Assembly (NCBI RefSeq): GCF_004364635.1
Contig: NZ_SOAX01000002.1
Location: 496,001-560,000 of the forward strand
Source of the DNA: Halospina denitrificans
GTDB taxonomy: Bacteria; Pseudomonadota; Gammaproteobacteria; Pseudomonadales; Oleiphilaceae
DNA: 64,000 nucleotides
Reading direction: 5' to 3'
Below the pieces are notes generated by a model. It saw nothing but the letters and a program-made list of their open reading frames with translations, was not told where the DNA came from and did no database searches. A program made the position numbers and the translations under genes. The number at the start of each line of letters is the position of its first letter. The stretch's first letter is position 1. Of the stretch, positions 38,528-47,879 are shown in pieces.

Positions 38528-39289
38528 ATGCACAAGTCCATCCTTGCATCAGCCGTTATCACCACGGCAGCCGCCTCGCTGTTCGCGGGCAACGCCGTGG
38601 CGCAGCAGCAGAACTACAACGAGCCCACCCGCGGCTTCACACTGGAGCGTGGCAGCATTGCCGAAGAAGGCTCGGCGTCGGTCGACCTGGCCACGGGTAT
38701 TGGCGCCATGGGCAATGTCAACCAGCTTGGCGGGAGCGCCGGCGGCATCCGCCTCGGCACACCGAACTCCGAAGTCATCATCAACCAGAGCAACATGAGC
38801 GGCGCCAACGGCACCAATACGGACATGTTCCTGAAGCTTGGCATGAAGCCGCTGAACATGAACGGCAACAACATCGACTGGAACGTCTATGGGGGTCTGT
38901 CCTACATCGATATTGATCCAGCGGGACAGGGCCAGGGCATGGATTACCTCAACCTGGGTGCCGGCGCGGCATTTACCATGGATATCGACGCGCTGAAGCT
39001 CAACGTCAATCCACAACTGGTCCTGGACGACACCACACCGGACCGCGACACCCGGTTCGAATTTGGTTTTGGCGCCCACTATCAGCTGCCGGATACGGAC
39101 TTCGGGCGTTTCTCGCCGGGGATCGAATACACCGTAATCAGTGCTGATGTCCAGGACGACAACCTGCTGACAGCCGGGACCCGCTGGGCCTTCAATGACC
39201 GTATTTCCATGGATTTCATGGTTTACGCGGATGCCGGTGCCACCGCTTTCGGTATACCCGGCTTCGTTCGCCTCAACGCGGCGTTCTGA
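38528..39289 (+). CDS. Outer-membrane beta-barrel protein, unknown role
   Basis: This 253-residue protein has a signal peptide (ASAVITTAAASLFAGNAVA, cleavage near 25), a Gln/Asn-rich mature start, many Gly-rich amphipathic strands (IDWNVYGGLSYIDID, MDYLNLGAGAAFTMD, FEFGFGAHYQLP, FSPGIEYTVIS) and a terminal F. An AAAGGAG site precedes the ATG. I do not recognise the family. It stands alone with a terminator hairpin 15 bases past its stop. Confidence 0.78.
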   Translation: MHKSILASAVITTAAASLFAGNAVAQQQNYNEPTRGFTLERGSIAEEGSASVDLATGIGAMGNVNQLGGSAGGIRLGTPNSEVIINQSNMSGANGTNTDMFLKLGMKPLNMNGNNIDWNVYGGLSYIDIDPAGQGQGMDYLNLGAGAAFTMDIDALKLNVNPQLVLDDTTPDRDTRFEFGFGAHYQLPDTDFGRFSPGIEYTVISADVQDDNLLTAGTRWAFNDRISMDFMVYADAGATAFGIPGFVRLNAAF

Positions 39290-39303
39290 AACCAGCCTGC
39301 ATC

Positions 39304-39327
39304 AGGGCGGCGCTCCAGCGCCGCCCT
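39304..39327. terminator. Terminator hairpin between convergent genes
   Basis: AGGGCGGCGC and GCGCCGCCCT form a perfect 10-bp stem around TCCA, between the barrel gene and the convergent gene at 39335. It is symmetrical and could serve both strands. T-tracts on either side are weak. Confidence 0.65.
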
Positions 39328-39334
39328 TGCCCGA

Positions 39335-40369
39335 CTACCCTTTCCTGAGCAACTCCAGCGCCGCATCACTGGTATAGAACCGCTCCAGGCGACGTCTCAG
39401 CATGGCCTCAACAACCCCACTCGCATGGAGTGCTTCAAGCGCATCCGGTAATATCGCTTCCAGCTCCGTCATAACCGTGTCACGGTCAATATTGAACTCC
39501 TGGAGCAGGGTCGACAGGCGGTAATCGCCATACTGCTCAAACAACCGGTCCACAACCGTCCCGTAACAGTGACGGAAATACTCGGTCTGGCGGAACGACA
39601 GCCAGAAGTCGTACCCCATCACCACGAACTCGCTCCACTCGACTTCGCCGAGCCCGCTCTGCAGCGTGTCCAGGGACTTGCCGGAAAAGCTGTCCCAGGC
39701 ATCCATGATGCTGGTCTTGAGCTCGTCATCGGTCAGGTGTTCACTGAGGAAATCGGCGCTTTCCTTCACGAACTTCTCAACGTTGCGGGCAATATAGCTC
39801 TTGATGCTCTTCTCCCAGACCTCATCCAGTCCGGAAACCGCCTTGTTGAGCATGCGGGAGCTGAATTTCAGGGCTGAACTCACCCCGGGAACCCGCCGGC
39901 TGAACAGGTTTTCCTCGTAAACATACCGGACAATGGCATCGAAGGTGAGCTTTGCCACCAGGTCCTTGTAGACAGGCTGCTCCAGAAGCCGGTCAATCAA
40001 TTCCTCGCGCTGCTCTTTCAACAACAGCAGCTCATCCACAAAGCCCTCAATCCGGTCACGGCTGATAATATCCGCCGGCGTTGCCTGCTGGTGGAAGGGC
40101 TGACTGACCAGGTAGTTGGTGAACTCCGCCGCCATCTCAGGAACAATGGCCGGAATTTCGCGCTCCGCCGTGTGCCGGGAAATAATGGCCTTGATCGTCT
40201 CCGGCCCCACCAGTTGCCGAAGCGTCACCGCGTCCGCCGCCTCCAGCAGAAGATCCAGGTCCCGCCCCAGATCCTCGAGAACCCGGCTCCGTGAAAAATA
40301 CTCGAGCTCATGCTGAACATGCTGCTCCAGCAGCCTTTCCGCCAGCTGGCGTGCTTCATCCTTTGTCAT
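39335..40369 (-). CDS. Conserved-looking helical protein of unknown function
   Basis: This 344-residue protein has no signal peptide and no membrane helices. It is highly charged, rich in Glu, Leu and Arg, and probably all alpha-helical, with heptad-like stretches such as DELLLLKEQREELIDRLLEQPVY. I recognise no domain or motif. It begins MTKDEARQLAERLLEQH. Its 5' end faces the divergent gene at 40607 across about 240 bp, so it has its own promoter region. The long, well-formed frame on the less favoured strand, with normal codon use, supports a real gene. Confidence 0.75.
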   Translation of the reverse strand: MTKDEARQLAERLLEQHVQHELEYFSRSRVLEDLGRDLDLLLEAADAVTLRQLVGPETIKAIISRHTAEREIPAIVPEMAAEFTNYLVSQPFHQQATPADIISRDRIEGFVDELLLLKEQREELIDRLLEQPVYKDLVAKLTFDAIVRYVYEENLFSRRVPGVSSALKFSSRMLNKAVSGLDEVWEKSIKSYIARNVEKFVKESADFLSEHLTDDELKTSIMDAWDSFSGKSLDTLQSGLGEVEWSEFVVMGYDFWLSFRQTEYFRHCYGTVVDRLFEQYGDYRLSTLLQEFNIDRDTVMTELEAILPDALEALHASGVVEAMLRRRLERFYTSDAALELLRKG

Positions 40370-40606
40370 GCTGTCTCCTCCCGGAGGACTCGCTTGCGTA
40401 TTTGGGTATTGCGGGCCAGTTTACAGCTCAGGGCCGCCGTCCCGTCCATGCCGCGGTGCCCCGCAATAACGTCAGCGGGGCCGCAAACCGACGCAGGCAG
40501 CATACAGCACCCCCGCAATTGACAGATTCACCCGCAAAGACTATACATTCCGGCAGGTATTGGGGGTGGGTTCCCCAACGAATTTCCACGGACACGAGGC
40601 GTGACA

Positions 40607-41152
40607 ATGAACCGAATCCTGCCCGGACTGGCAATGGCGACAGCACTGTGTTCCTTCCAGGTGGCGGCTGCCGACAATTATGAATACCCCTATACGGGCA
40701 TTTCCGGTGGTTCCGCCGAGCTGACCGAGCTCTGTGACGGGGCCGGATCGGGCTCCGGATGCGATGACAGCGCCAACTTTTACCGCATCTACTCGGGTGC
40801 ACGCCTGCTTCCCGCCTTCGGATTCGAGGTCGGGTATACCCATACCGATAACATGGGCATCAGCACCGTCCCGGTCAGGCCCAGGGGCATTGACCTGACT
40901 ACGCTGTTCCACCTGCCCATGGGCAACCGCCTGGATGTCTTTGCCAAAGCAGGAGCCTTTTTCTGGGATATGGAAGTCGGAAACACCAACGACCAGGGAA
41001 GTGATGTTCAGGTGGGCGCTGGTATTCGCTTTGGTGTTACTGAGTCCATTTCTCTGCGCGCCGACTACGATTATATCCCGGAAATTGAAGTCCTCGGATT
41101 TGATGTTGGTGAGATGCAGAAGATATCGGGCGCCGTTGAGTTCCATTTCTGA
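40607..41152 (+). CDS. OmpA-like beta-barrel (porin family) protein
   Basis: This 181-residue barrel has a signal peptide (ILPGLAMATALCSFQVAAA, cleavage near 22). The mature part contains YPYTGISGGSAEL, a short Cys-flanked loop (CDGAGSGSGC) and typical eight-stranded barrel segments: GARLLPAFGFEVGYTHT, LDVFAKAGAFFWDMEV, DVQVGAGIRFGVTESISLRADYDYI, split here by strand. It ends VEFHF with terminal F. It resembles the OMP_b-brl family (OmpX/OmpW-size) with no known substrate. The ATG is preferred over an in-frame GTG two codons upstream. Confidence 0.8.
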   Translation: MNRILPGLAMATALCSFQVAAADNYEYPYTGISGGSAELTELCDGAGSGSGCDDSANFYRIYSGARLLPAFGFEVGYTHTDNMGISTVPVRPRGIDLTTLFHLPMGNRLDVFAKAGAFFWDMEVGNTNDQGSDVQVGAGIRFGVTESISLRADYDYIPEIEVLGFDVGEMQKISGAVEFHF

Positions 41153-41234
41153 TCCATCTCGGTTTCTCCCCATAGCAATCCGCCCAGCCCCTGAACGAGA
41201 CTGCCCCATCGTGGTGCATTAAAGGAGGCAGTCT

Positions 41235-42401
41235 GTGGCTCAAGGGGTAAAAAACCGCTTTCCGGATCTTGGCGTCCTTGCCCTGCTGTGGTTCGCGGGG
41301 CTTTACATGCGCCTGCCCATACTGGTGGCGCCGGCACTGTCTCCGGCCATTGCGGATGAACTGGCGCTGAGCCAGACGCACATCGGGGCACTCACCACCC
41401 TTCCGGTCTTCATGCTGGCGCTCGGGGCGCTGATGGGCTCGCTGCTTATCATGCGCCTCGGGGCGCGTAATGCGCTCATCCTTGCACTCGTCGTGGTCGC
41501 ACTTGGTTCCGCTGCGCGGGGACTTGCCCACACGCCCACAACACTACTGGTCTTCAGCGGCCTGATGGGGCTCGGCATTGCGGTCATGCAGCCGTCACTG
41601 CCAGCACTTCTGCCCCGCTGGCTGACACCAACACGAATCGCCCTGGGAACCGCCTGCTACATGAACGGCATGCTCATGGGCGAGTTCACGGGTGCCGGCC
41701 TGACCCTCCCGGTCATCATGCCCCTGACCGGTGACAGCTGGCGGGCCACGCTGGCCGTCTGGTCGCTCCCGGCACTGCTCGTCGCCCTGGCACTGACGCT
41801 TCCGCGCCGCGATTACGGAGAGAAAAGCACAAGCACCCAATGGCTCCCGGAACTGCGCGATCCGCTGATGTGGAAGCTGGGTTTCCTGCTCGGCGGAACC
41901 GCCTCCCTGTTCTTCGGCACCAATGCCTATATGGCCAGCGTCCTGGAACAACGAGGGGAAATTGAACGGCTGGATACCACCCTGTTCTTCTTCAACCTGG
42001 CCCAAGTAGGAGCCTCTCTGCTGATGCTGGTCATGGCCCATCGCTGGGTCGCCCGCCGCAGCCCCGTCATCGCAAGCGCGGGCATCAGTGTGGCCGCCAT
42101 GCTCGGCTTCCTGCTTCTCGAGGGCTGGCCCGGTGTGGCCTTTGCCGTCACCATGAGCTTCTTCGCCGGTGTACTGCTGATACTGATCGTCGCCCTGCCG
42201 CCACAGTTGGCGGACAGCGGCCACGCTGGCCGGCTGTCCGCGGGCAACTTCACCATCGGCTATACCCTGGCCTTCTTCGTGCCCCTGCTGGGGGGCGCGC
42301 TGGCCGACGTCACCGGCAACAGCCTGGCCGCCGTATGGCTGATTCTCGCTTTCGCGGCCATCACCGTACCCATTGCCCTGCGGCTCAAGCTTCCCGACTG
42401 A
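41235..42401 (+). CDS. MFS transporter, CynX/NimT-like
   Basis: This 388-residue inner-membrane carrier of the major facilitator superfamily has twelve predicted helices. The N-terminal pattern LALLWFAGLYMRLPILVAPALSP, SQTHIGALTTLPVFMLALGALMGS and the loop RLGARNAL fit the cyanate/nitroimidazole (CynX/NimT) group, which moves small anions or drugs. The substrate here is unknown and no cyanase gene is adjacent. It starts at GTG with GGAGG upstream. It ends nine bases before the convergent csaA gene. Confidence 0.88.
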   Translation: MAQGVKNRFPDLGVLALLWFAGLYMRLPILVAPALSPAIADELALSQTHIGALTTLPVFMLALGALMGSLLIMRLGARNALILALVVVALGSAARGLAHTPTTLLVFSGLMGLGIAVMQPSLPALLPRWLTPTRIALGTACYMNGMLMGEFTGAGLTLPVIMPLTGDSWRATLAVWSLPALLVALALTLPRRDYGEKSTSTQWLPELRDPLMWKLGFLLGGTASLFFGTNAYMASVLEQRGEIERLDTTLFFFNLAQVGASLLMLVMAHRWVARRSPVIASAGISVAAMLGFLLLEGWPGVAFAVTMSFFAGVLLILIVALPPQLADSGHAGRLSAGNFTIGYTLAFFVPLLGGALADVTGNSLAAVWLILAFAAITVPIALRLKLPD

Positions 42402-42409
42402 AGCCCGGA

Positions 42410-42748
42410 TCAGGCCAGTTTTGCGCCATTGGGCACCGGCTTATCGGGCACCGCCAGCGCCACGGCGCTGTCTTCATTGTGCAACCCTGTCACCAGGCAC
42501 TCGGACCGCATCGGGCCGATCTGCTTGGGCGGGAAATTCACCACCGCCAGCACCTGGCGCCCTTCCAGCGCTTCGCGCTCATAAAGATCCGTGATCTGGG
42601 CGCTGGATTTAAGCACCCCAAGCTCCGGACCAAAGTCCACCTGAAGCCTGTAGGCAGGGCGTCGCGCTTCGGGGAAGTCCTCGACACTGACAATGGTGCC
42701 CGCACGGATTTCCACGCGCGCAAAATCGTCCCAACTAATGGTTTCCAC
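42410..42748 (-). CDS. csaA: tRNA-binding domain protein CsaA
   Basis: This 112-residue cytoplasmic protein is a stand-alone OB-fold tRNA-binding domain, the same fold as the C-terminus of methionyl-tRNA synthetase. It matches CsaA: WDDFARVEIRAGTIVSVEDFPEARRPAY, SSAQITDLYE and the closing LVTGLHNEDSAVALAVPDKPVPNGAKLA, quoted in pieces. CsaA has been described as an export-related chaperone, but its role in gammaproteobacteria is uncertain. GTG start, with GGAAGAG upstream. Confidence 0.93.
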   Translation of the reverse strand: METISWDDFARVEIRAGTIVSVEDFPEARRPAYRLQVDFGPELGVLKSSAQITDLYEREALEGRQVLAVVNFPPKQIGPMRSECLVTGLHNEDSAVALAVPDKPVPNGAKLA

Positions 42749-42861
42749 GCTACTCTTCCGTCAACGTCGATGATTGGAAGGCCAATTATGCACATTCGGG
42801 GGGAAAGTCTGAAGGGAACAGGTGGCAGCCGGAGCTGCCACCCGAAAGGCTGGGCGCGGAT

Positions 42862-43209
42862 TTACCACTCGCTTCCACCATCGCCCTCTTTGTCATCATC
42901 GCCGTCTTTATCCCTGTCCTTTTCACTGCCGGCCGCGCCTGCGCTGCCGGCGCTACCGGAGGCTCCCGCGTCCCCGCTGCCCTCGGCCCCGTACGAGCCA
43001 CTGCCAGTCTGACCGCTACCACTCTGGCCAGCCCCCTGACCGGAACCACCTTCCTGGCCGGAGCCCCAGCTTTCCTGCTGACCCTGCCCCTCCTGTTGGC
43101 CCTGACCTTCCGCACTACCGGATGCCCCACCATCCTGGGCGAATGCCATAGGCGCCCCGGCGATCAGAGTGGCGGATGCAAGTGCAAGGAACTGCTGTTT
43201 CAGTGTCAT
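42862..43209 (-). CDS. Secreted low-complexity Gly/Ser/Gln-rich protein
   Basis: This 115-residue protein opens with a good signal peptide (FLALASATLIAGAPMAFA, cleavage near 24). The mature part is almost entirely Gly, Ser, Gln and Glu (for example EGQGQQEGQGQQESWGSG and SGSGQTGSGSYG), then Ala/Gly, ending in an acidic block KDRDKDGDDDKEGDGG. A perfect AGGAGG precedes the ATG, so translation is well supported despite the low complexity. I recognise no family. The disordered, acidic composition suggests a periplasmic or extracellular matrix role, or a metal-binding tail (inference only). Confidence 0.72.
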   Translation of the reverse strand: MTLKQQFLALASATLIAGAPMAFAQDGGASGSAEGQGQQEGQGQQESWGSGQEGGSGQGAGQSGSGQTGSGSYGAEGSGDAGASGSAGSAGAAGSEKDRDKDGDDDKEGDGGSEW

Positions 43210-43518
43210 GGGTTTTCCTCCTCTGGTCTATTGCTTTGTTCAACCCGGGAACAAATCTGGCAATTGACCACCGCCCCATCAACTTACCACCAGTTAACTG
43301 CTTAATTCCTTTTAATACATACGGTTAGATCATTACAGCCTTTAATCAACATGAACTATGCGTCGCCGGTATATGCGTGCTCACAGGATTCCTGCGAGCA
43401 GCGCTTTCAGTTCCAGGGCGGACAATAATAAACAATCGGTAAGCGGCTGCCCGCTTTGCGCCTGCCCCTGATATACGACAGAATCCCGGTACCTGAACCG
43501 ACTTCGGAGAATTTCCCA
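43210..43518. other. Divergent intergenic region
   Basis: This 309-base region lies between two divergent secreted-protein genes. It is more AT-rich than its surroundings (notably 43300-43350), fitting promoters on both strands. A hairpin TGCTCACAGGA/TCCTGCGAGCA lies at 43378-43400 without a T-run. I see no convincing small gene or RNA. Confidence 0.6.
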
Positions 43519-43974
43519 ATGCGCTTGCTGCCCATTCTGCTCCCCCTGGTGCTATTCCCCCTCCTGTTCAGCATCAGCACCCAGGCGAATGATGAGCCCG
43601 ACGGCCTCGCGGACAAAGAGGCCATTCGAGACAAGACCGCCAGCTTCATGGAACGGCTCGAAGAGGGTCATGTATTGGCCGCCTACAGGAATATGAAAGG
43701 CGTGCTGGGCGTGGATACCGACCCCTTTATGGAAGACGCGGAGAAGGCTCGGCAGTTTTTTGGCCAGGTCCGAGAGCGCGTGGGCAAGCCGCTGGGTGGC
43801 GAACTTGTCCGCCAGGAATCAATCGATGACCACTTCCACCGCCAGAGCTACCTGCAGAAGTTCGAATCCGCCGCCCTGCACTGGCAGTTCAGCTTCTACC
43901 GGCCAGCGGATGAATGGGTACTCGTGGGCGTGAGCTACTCCACCGACCTAGAGCCCCTCTATCAGCGCGATTAA
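43519..43974 (+). CDS. Small exported protein of unknown function
   Basis: This 151-residue protein has a signal peptide (LLPILLPLVLFPLLFSISTQA, quoted across its hydrophobic core, cleavage near 23). The compact mature domain is rich in charged residues and has a central pattern ERLEEGHVLAAYRNMKGVLG, then WQFSFYRPADEWVLVGVSYS near the end, reminiscent of DUF4019-like periplasmic proteins, but I cannot assign it firmly. CGGAG lies ahead of the ATG. It is followed by the suf promoter and may be an independent unit. Confidence 0.7.
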   Translation: MRLLPILLPLVLFPLLFSISTQANDEPDGLADKEAIRDKTASFMERLEEGHVLAAYRNMKGVLGVDTDPFMEDAEKARQFFGQVRERVGKPLGGELVRQESIDDHFHRQSYLQKFESAALHWQFSFYRPADEWVLVGVSYSTDLEPLYQRD

Positions 43975-44018
43975 GCGAGCCCATGCCGGATCAGGTATAA
44001 TAGGCGGCAAAACCATCA

Positions 44019-44051
44019 ATACCTGACAAAAACACTCAGGTATTGTACAAT
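44019..44051 (+). promoter_or_regulatory. suf promoter overlapped by an IscR-type 1-like box
   Basis: A 25-bp dyad (44019-44043) with arms ATACCTGAC and TCAGGTAT agrees by my count with 23 of 25 positions of the type 1 IscR consensus as I remember it. It overlaps a good promoter: CTGACA (44023-44028), a 17-bp spacer and TACAAT (44046-44051). Binding would block RNA polymerase, fitting repression by cluster-loaded IscR. A second TATAAT lies at 43996-44001. No iscR or sufR gene is in the window. Confidence 0.75.
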
Positions 44052-44090
44052 TTGAACCATTACAGACCCAACTCAGACGGAGTCACTCCC

Positions 44091-45602
<1,512 letters not shown>

Positions 45603-45636
45603 AAGCCTACCGGCGGCCCGCACAAAATTCGAACAA

Positions 45637-45744
45637 GGCGGGTGGGGTACTGCTCCCCGGGAAGCTCCGGAGCCATGGATGGCGGAGGCGCAGCGTACAG
45701 GGACGTATTTACAGCGATTCCCGGGGAGCAGTACCCCACCCGCC
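45637..45744 (+). repeat. Palindromic GGA-hairpin element, type 1, copy 2
   Basis: Arms 45637-45663 and 45718-45744 are perfect 27-bp inverted repeats. The 54-nt core differs from copy 1 at only two positions, T to C at 45668 and A to G at 45687; if those bases pair, the change keeps pairing (T-A to C-G). GGAs are at 45677-45679 and 45701-45703. It lies between sufB and sufC in mRNA sense. Confidence 0.92.
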
Positions 45745-45798
45745 GAAGGCACCGAATCCGAACAGCTTAAGATTATTGAACTTGAAGAGAGCACCCAA

Positions 45799-46560
45799 AT
45801 GCTGACGATCAAAAACCTCCATGCCACCGTCGAAGGCACCCCCATACTCAAGGGCATCGACCTCGAAATAAAACCCGGCGAAGTCCACGCCGTCATGGGC
45901 CCCAACGGCTCCGGCAAAAGCACACTGGCACAGGTCCTCGCCGGCCACGAAGCCTTCGAAGTCACCGAAGGCGAAGTCCTCTTCGACGGCCAGAACCTGC
46001 TCGACCTGGAAGTGGAAGAACGCGCCCTGGCCGGCCTCTTCCTCGCCTTCCAATACCCGGTCGAAATCCCCGGCGTCAGCAACCTCCAGTTCCTGCGCAC
46101 AGCACTGAACACCCGGCGCAAGGCAAACGGCCAGGACGAACTGGACTCCGTCTCCTTCATGAAGCTGGCGAAAGAGAAAGCCAAGCAGGTCGACATGAGC
46201 CCCGACTTCCTCAAGCGCGGCGTCAACGAAGGCTTCTCCGGCGGCGAGAAAAAGCGCAACGAAATCCTGCAGATGCTGATGCTCGAACCCCGCCTCGGCA
46301 TCCTCGATGAAACCGACTCCGGCCTCGACATCGACGCCCTCAAGGTCATCGCCAATGGCGTCAACAGCATGCGCTCCGACGACCGCTCCTTCATCGTGGT
46401 CACCCACTACCAGCGCCTGCTCGAACACATCGTCCCGGACGTCGTCCACGTCCTCGCCGGCGGCAAAATCATCAAGACCGGCGGCAAGGAGCTCGCGCTG
46501 GAACTCGAAGAACACGGCTACACCGGGCTCGGCATCGACGATGCCGAAGCCACCGGCTGA
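45799..46560 (+). CDS. sufC: Fe-S assembly ATPase SufC
   Basis: SufC is the ABC-type ATPase of the SufBC2D scaffold; ATP binding drives the conformational change needed for cluster assembly. It has 253 residues from the ATG. Walker A is [16 protein letters not shown] near 35, the ABC signature [13 protein letters not shown] near 143, and Walker [15 protein letters not shown] near 172, all canonical for SufC. Upstream in-frame codons would be translated repeat element and are excluded. Codon choice leans to GAA, GTC, CTC and GCC more than in sufD. It is followed by sufD after 11 bases with GGAGG. Confidence 0.97.
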   Translation: MLTIKNLHATVEGTPILKGIDLEIKPGEVHAVMGPNGSGKSTLAQVLAGHEAFEVTEGEVLFDGQNLLDLEVEERALAGLFLAFQYPVEIPGVSNLQFLRTALNTRRKANGQDELDSVSFMKLAKEKAKQVDMSPDFLKRGVNEGFSGGEKKRNEILQMLMLEPRLGILDETDSGLDIDALKVIANGVNSMRSDDRSFIVVTHYQRLLEHIVPDVVHVLAGGKIIKTGGKELALELEEHGYTGLGIDDAEATG

Positions 46561-46571
46561 AGGAGGATTCG

Positions 46572-47879
46572 ATGACACTGGCCCATAAAACACCCCAGGT
46601 CACCCTCGAGCCGGCCTTCACGCCCGAGGGTGGCAAACTACTGCCCCAGCCGCTGCGCCACCTGCGCGACATCCGCAGCAAGGCGCTCACGGAAATGGTG
46701 CTGCCCAACCGCCGCACCGAGAACTGGAAGTACTCCAGCAAGTACCTCAAGCTGGACGAAAGCCTGGCGCCGCTGACCCAGGGTTCCGGCATGGCCGTCG
46801 GCCGCGCCGTGGAAGGCGCCTACCGGGTGGTCATCCGCAACGGCGTTGTGGACCGCGAAAGCAGCGTCCTGCCCGACCAGAAAGGCGTCGAGATCCAGCG
46901 CTTCACGGACCTGGACGAAGTCACCGCCCAGAGCGTGGCACGCAAGCTCGACACCGTCATCGACAACTCGACCACCCAGATCGCGGCCCTGAACACGGCG
47001 CGCATTGAGGATGGCCTGCTGATTCGCGTGGCGCCGGACACCAGCGTCGACCACCCCATCTACGTCCAGTGCGTCACCGATGCCCAGCAGAGCGGCTCCA
47101 ATTACCCGCGCGTGCTGGTCGAGGCCGGCAACGGCAGTAAAATGACCCTGGTCGAGGAATACCTCTGTGAGGGTGACGAACCCGTGCTGGTGGATGCGGT
47201 CACCGAGATGACCCTGGACAGCAACGCCAACGTCACCTACATCCGCCTCTGCATGGAACCGGACAACGTCCGCCACGTGGGCGCGACGGGCGTGCGCATG
47301 GCCGACGGCGCCAACCTGGACAGCCACGCCATCGGCTTCGGCGGCGACCTGCGCCGCCACGACCTGCAGGTGCGACTGGAAGGTGAGAACGGTTTCGCCC
47401 GGCTCAACGGCATCGCCCTGACCCAGAACCGCCAGCACTTCGACAACCACACCGCCATCGAGCACGTGGTGCCGCACTGCGACAGCGAGGAAACCTACCG
47501 CTGCCTGGCTGGCGACAAGTCCCACGCGGTCTTCAACGGGCGCATCCATATCCACAAGGATGCCCAGCAGTCCCACGCGGACATGAACAACAAGAACCTG
47601 TTGCTGTCCACGAACGCGGAGATCGACACCAAGCCCGAGCTTGAAATCTACGCGGACGACGTCACCTGTACCCACGGAGCCACGGTCGGCCAGCTTGATG
47701 AAACCGCGCTGTTCTATCTGATGGCCCGTGGCGTGGATCGCCAGACCGCCGCCTCCATGCTCAGCATGGCCTTCGTGCACGAACTGGTCGGCCAGGTGCC
47801 GCTGGAGGACGTGCGTGAGGTGGTGGATGTGCGGCTGAACCAGTTTATCGAGGCAAGCTTCAAGGAAACCAACGCATGA
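46572..47879 (+). CDS. sufD: Fe-S cluster assembly protein SufD
   Basis: SufD is the SufB paralogue that pairs with SufB in the scaffold and is linked to iron entry. It has 435 residues. Typical features are the N-terminal helix region with RRTENWKYSS, a beta-helix core, and the C-terminal block NKNLLLSTNAEIDTKPELEIYADDVTCTHGATVGQLDE, read in pieces, which includes the conserved His near the SufB interface. AAGGAGG precedes the ATG. Its stop overlaps the sufS ATG by four bases (ATGA), so the two are translationally coupled. Confidence 0.97.
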   Translation: MTLAHKTPQVTLEPAFTPEGGKLLPQPLRHLRDIRSKALTEMVLPNRRTENWKYSSKYLKLDESLAPLTQGSGMAVGRAVEGAYRVVIRNGVVDRESSVLPDQKGVEIQRFTDLDEVTAQSVARKLDTVIDNSTTQIAALNTARIEDGLLIRVAPDTSVDHPIYVQCVTDAQQSGSNYPRVLVEAGNGSKMTLVEEYLCEGDEPVLVDAVTEMTLDSNANVTYIRLCMEPDNVRHVGATGVRMADGANLDSHAIGFGGDLRRHDLQVRLEGENGFARLNGIALTQNRQHFDNHTAIEHVVPHCDSEETYRCLAGDKSHAVFNGRIHIHKDAQQSHADMNNKNLLLSTNAEIDTKPELEIYADDVTCTHGATVGQLDETALFYLMARGVDRQTAASMLSMAFVHELVGQVPLEDVREVVDVRLNQFIEASFKETNA

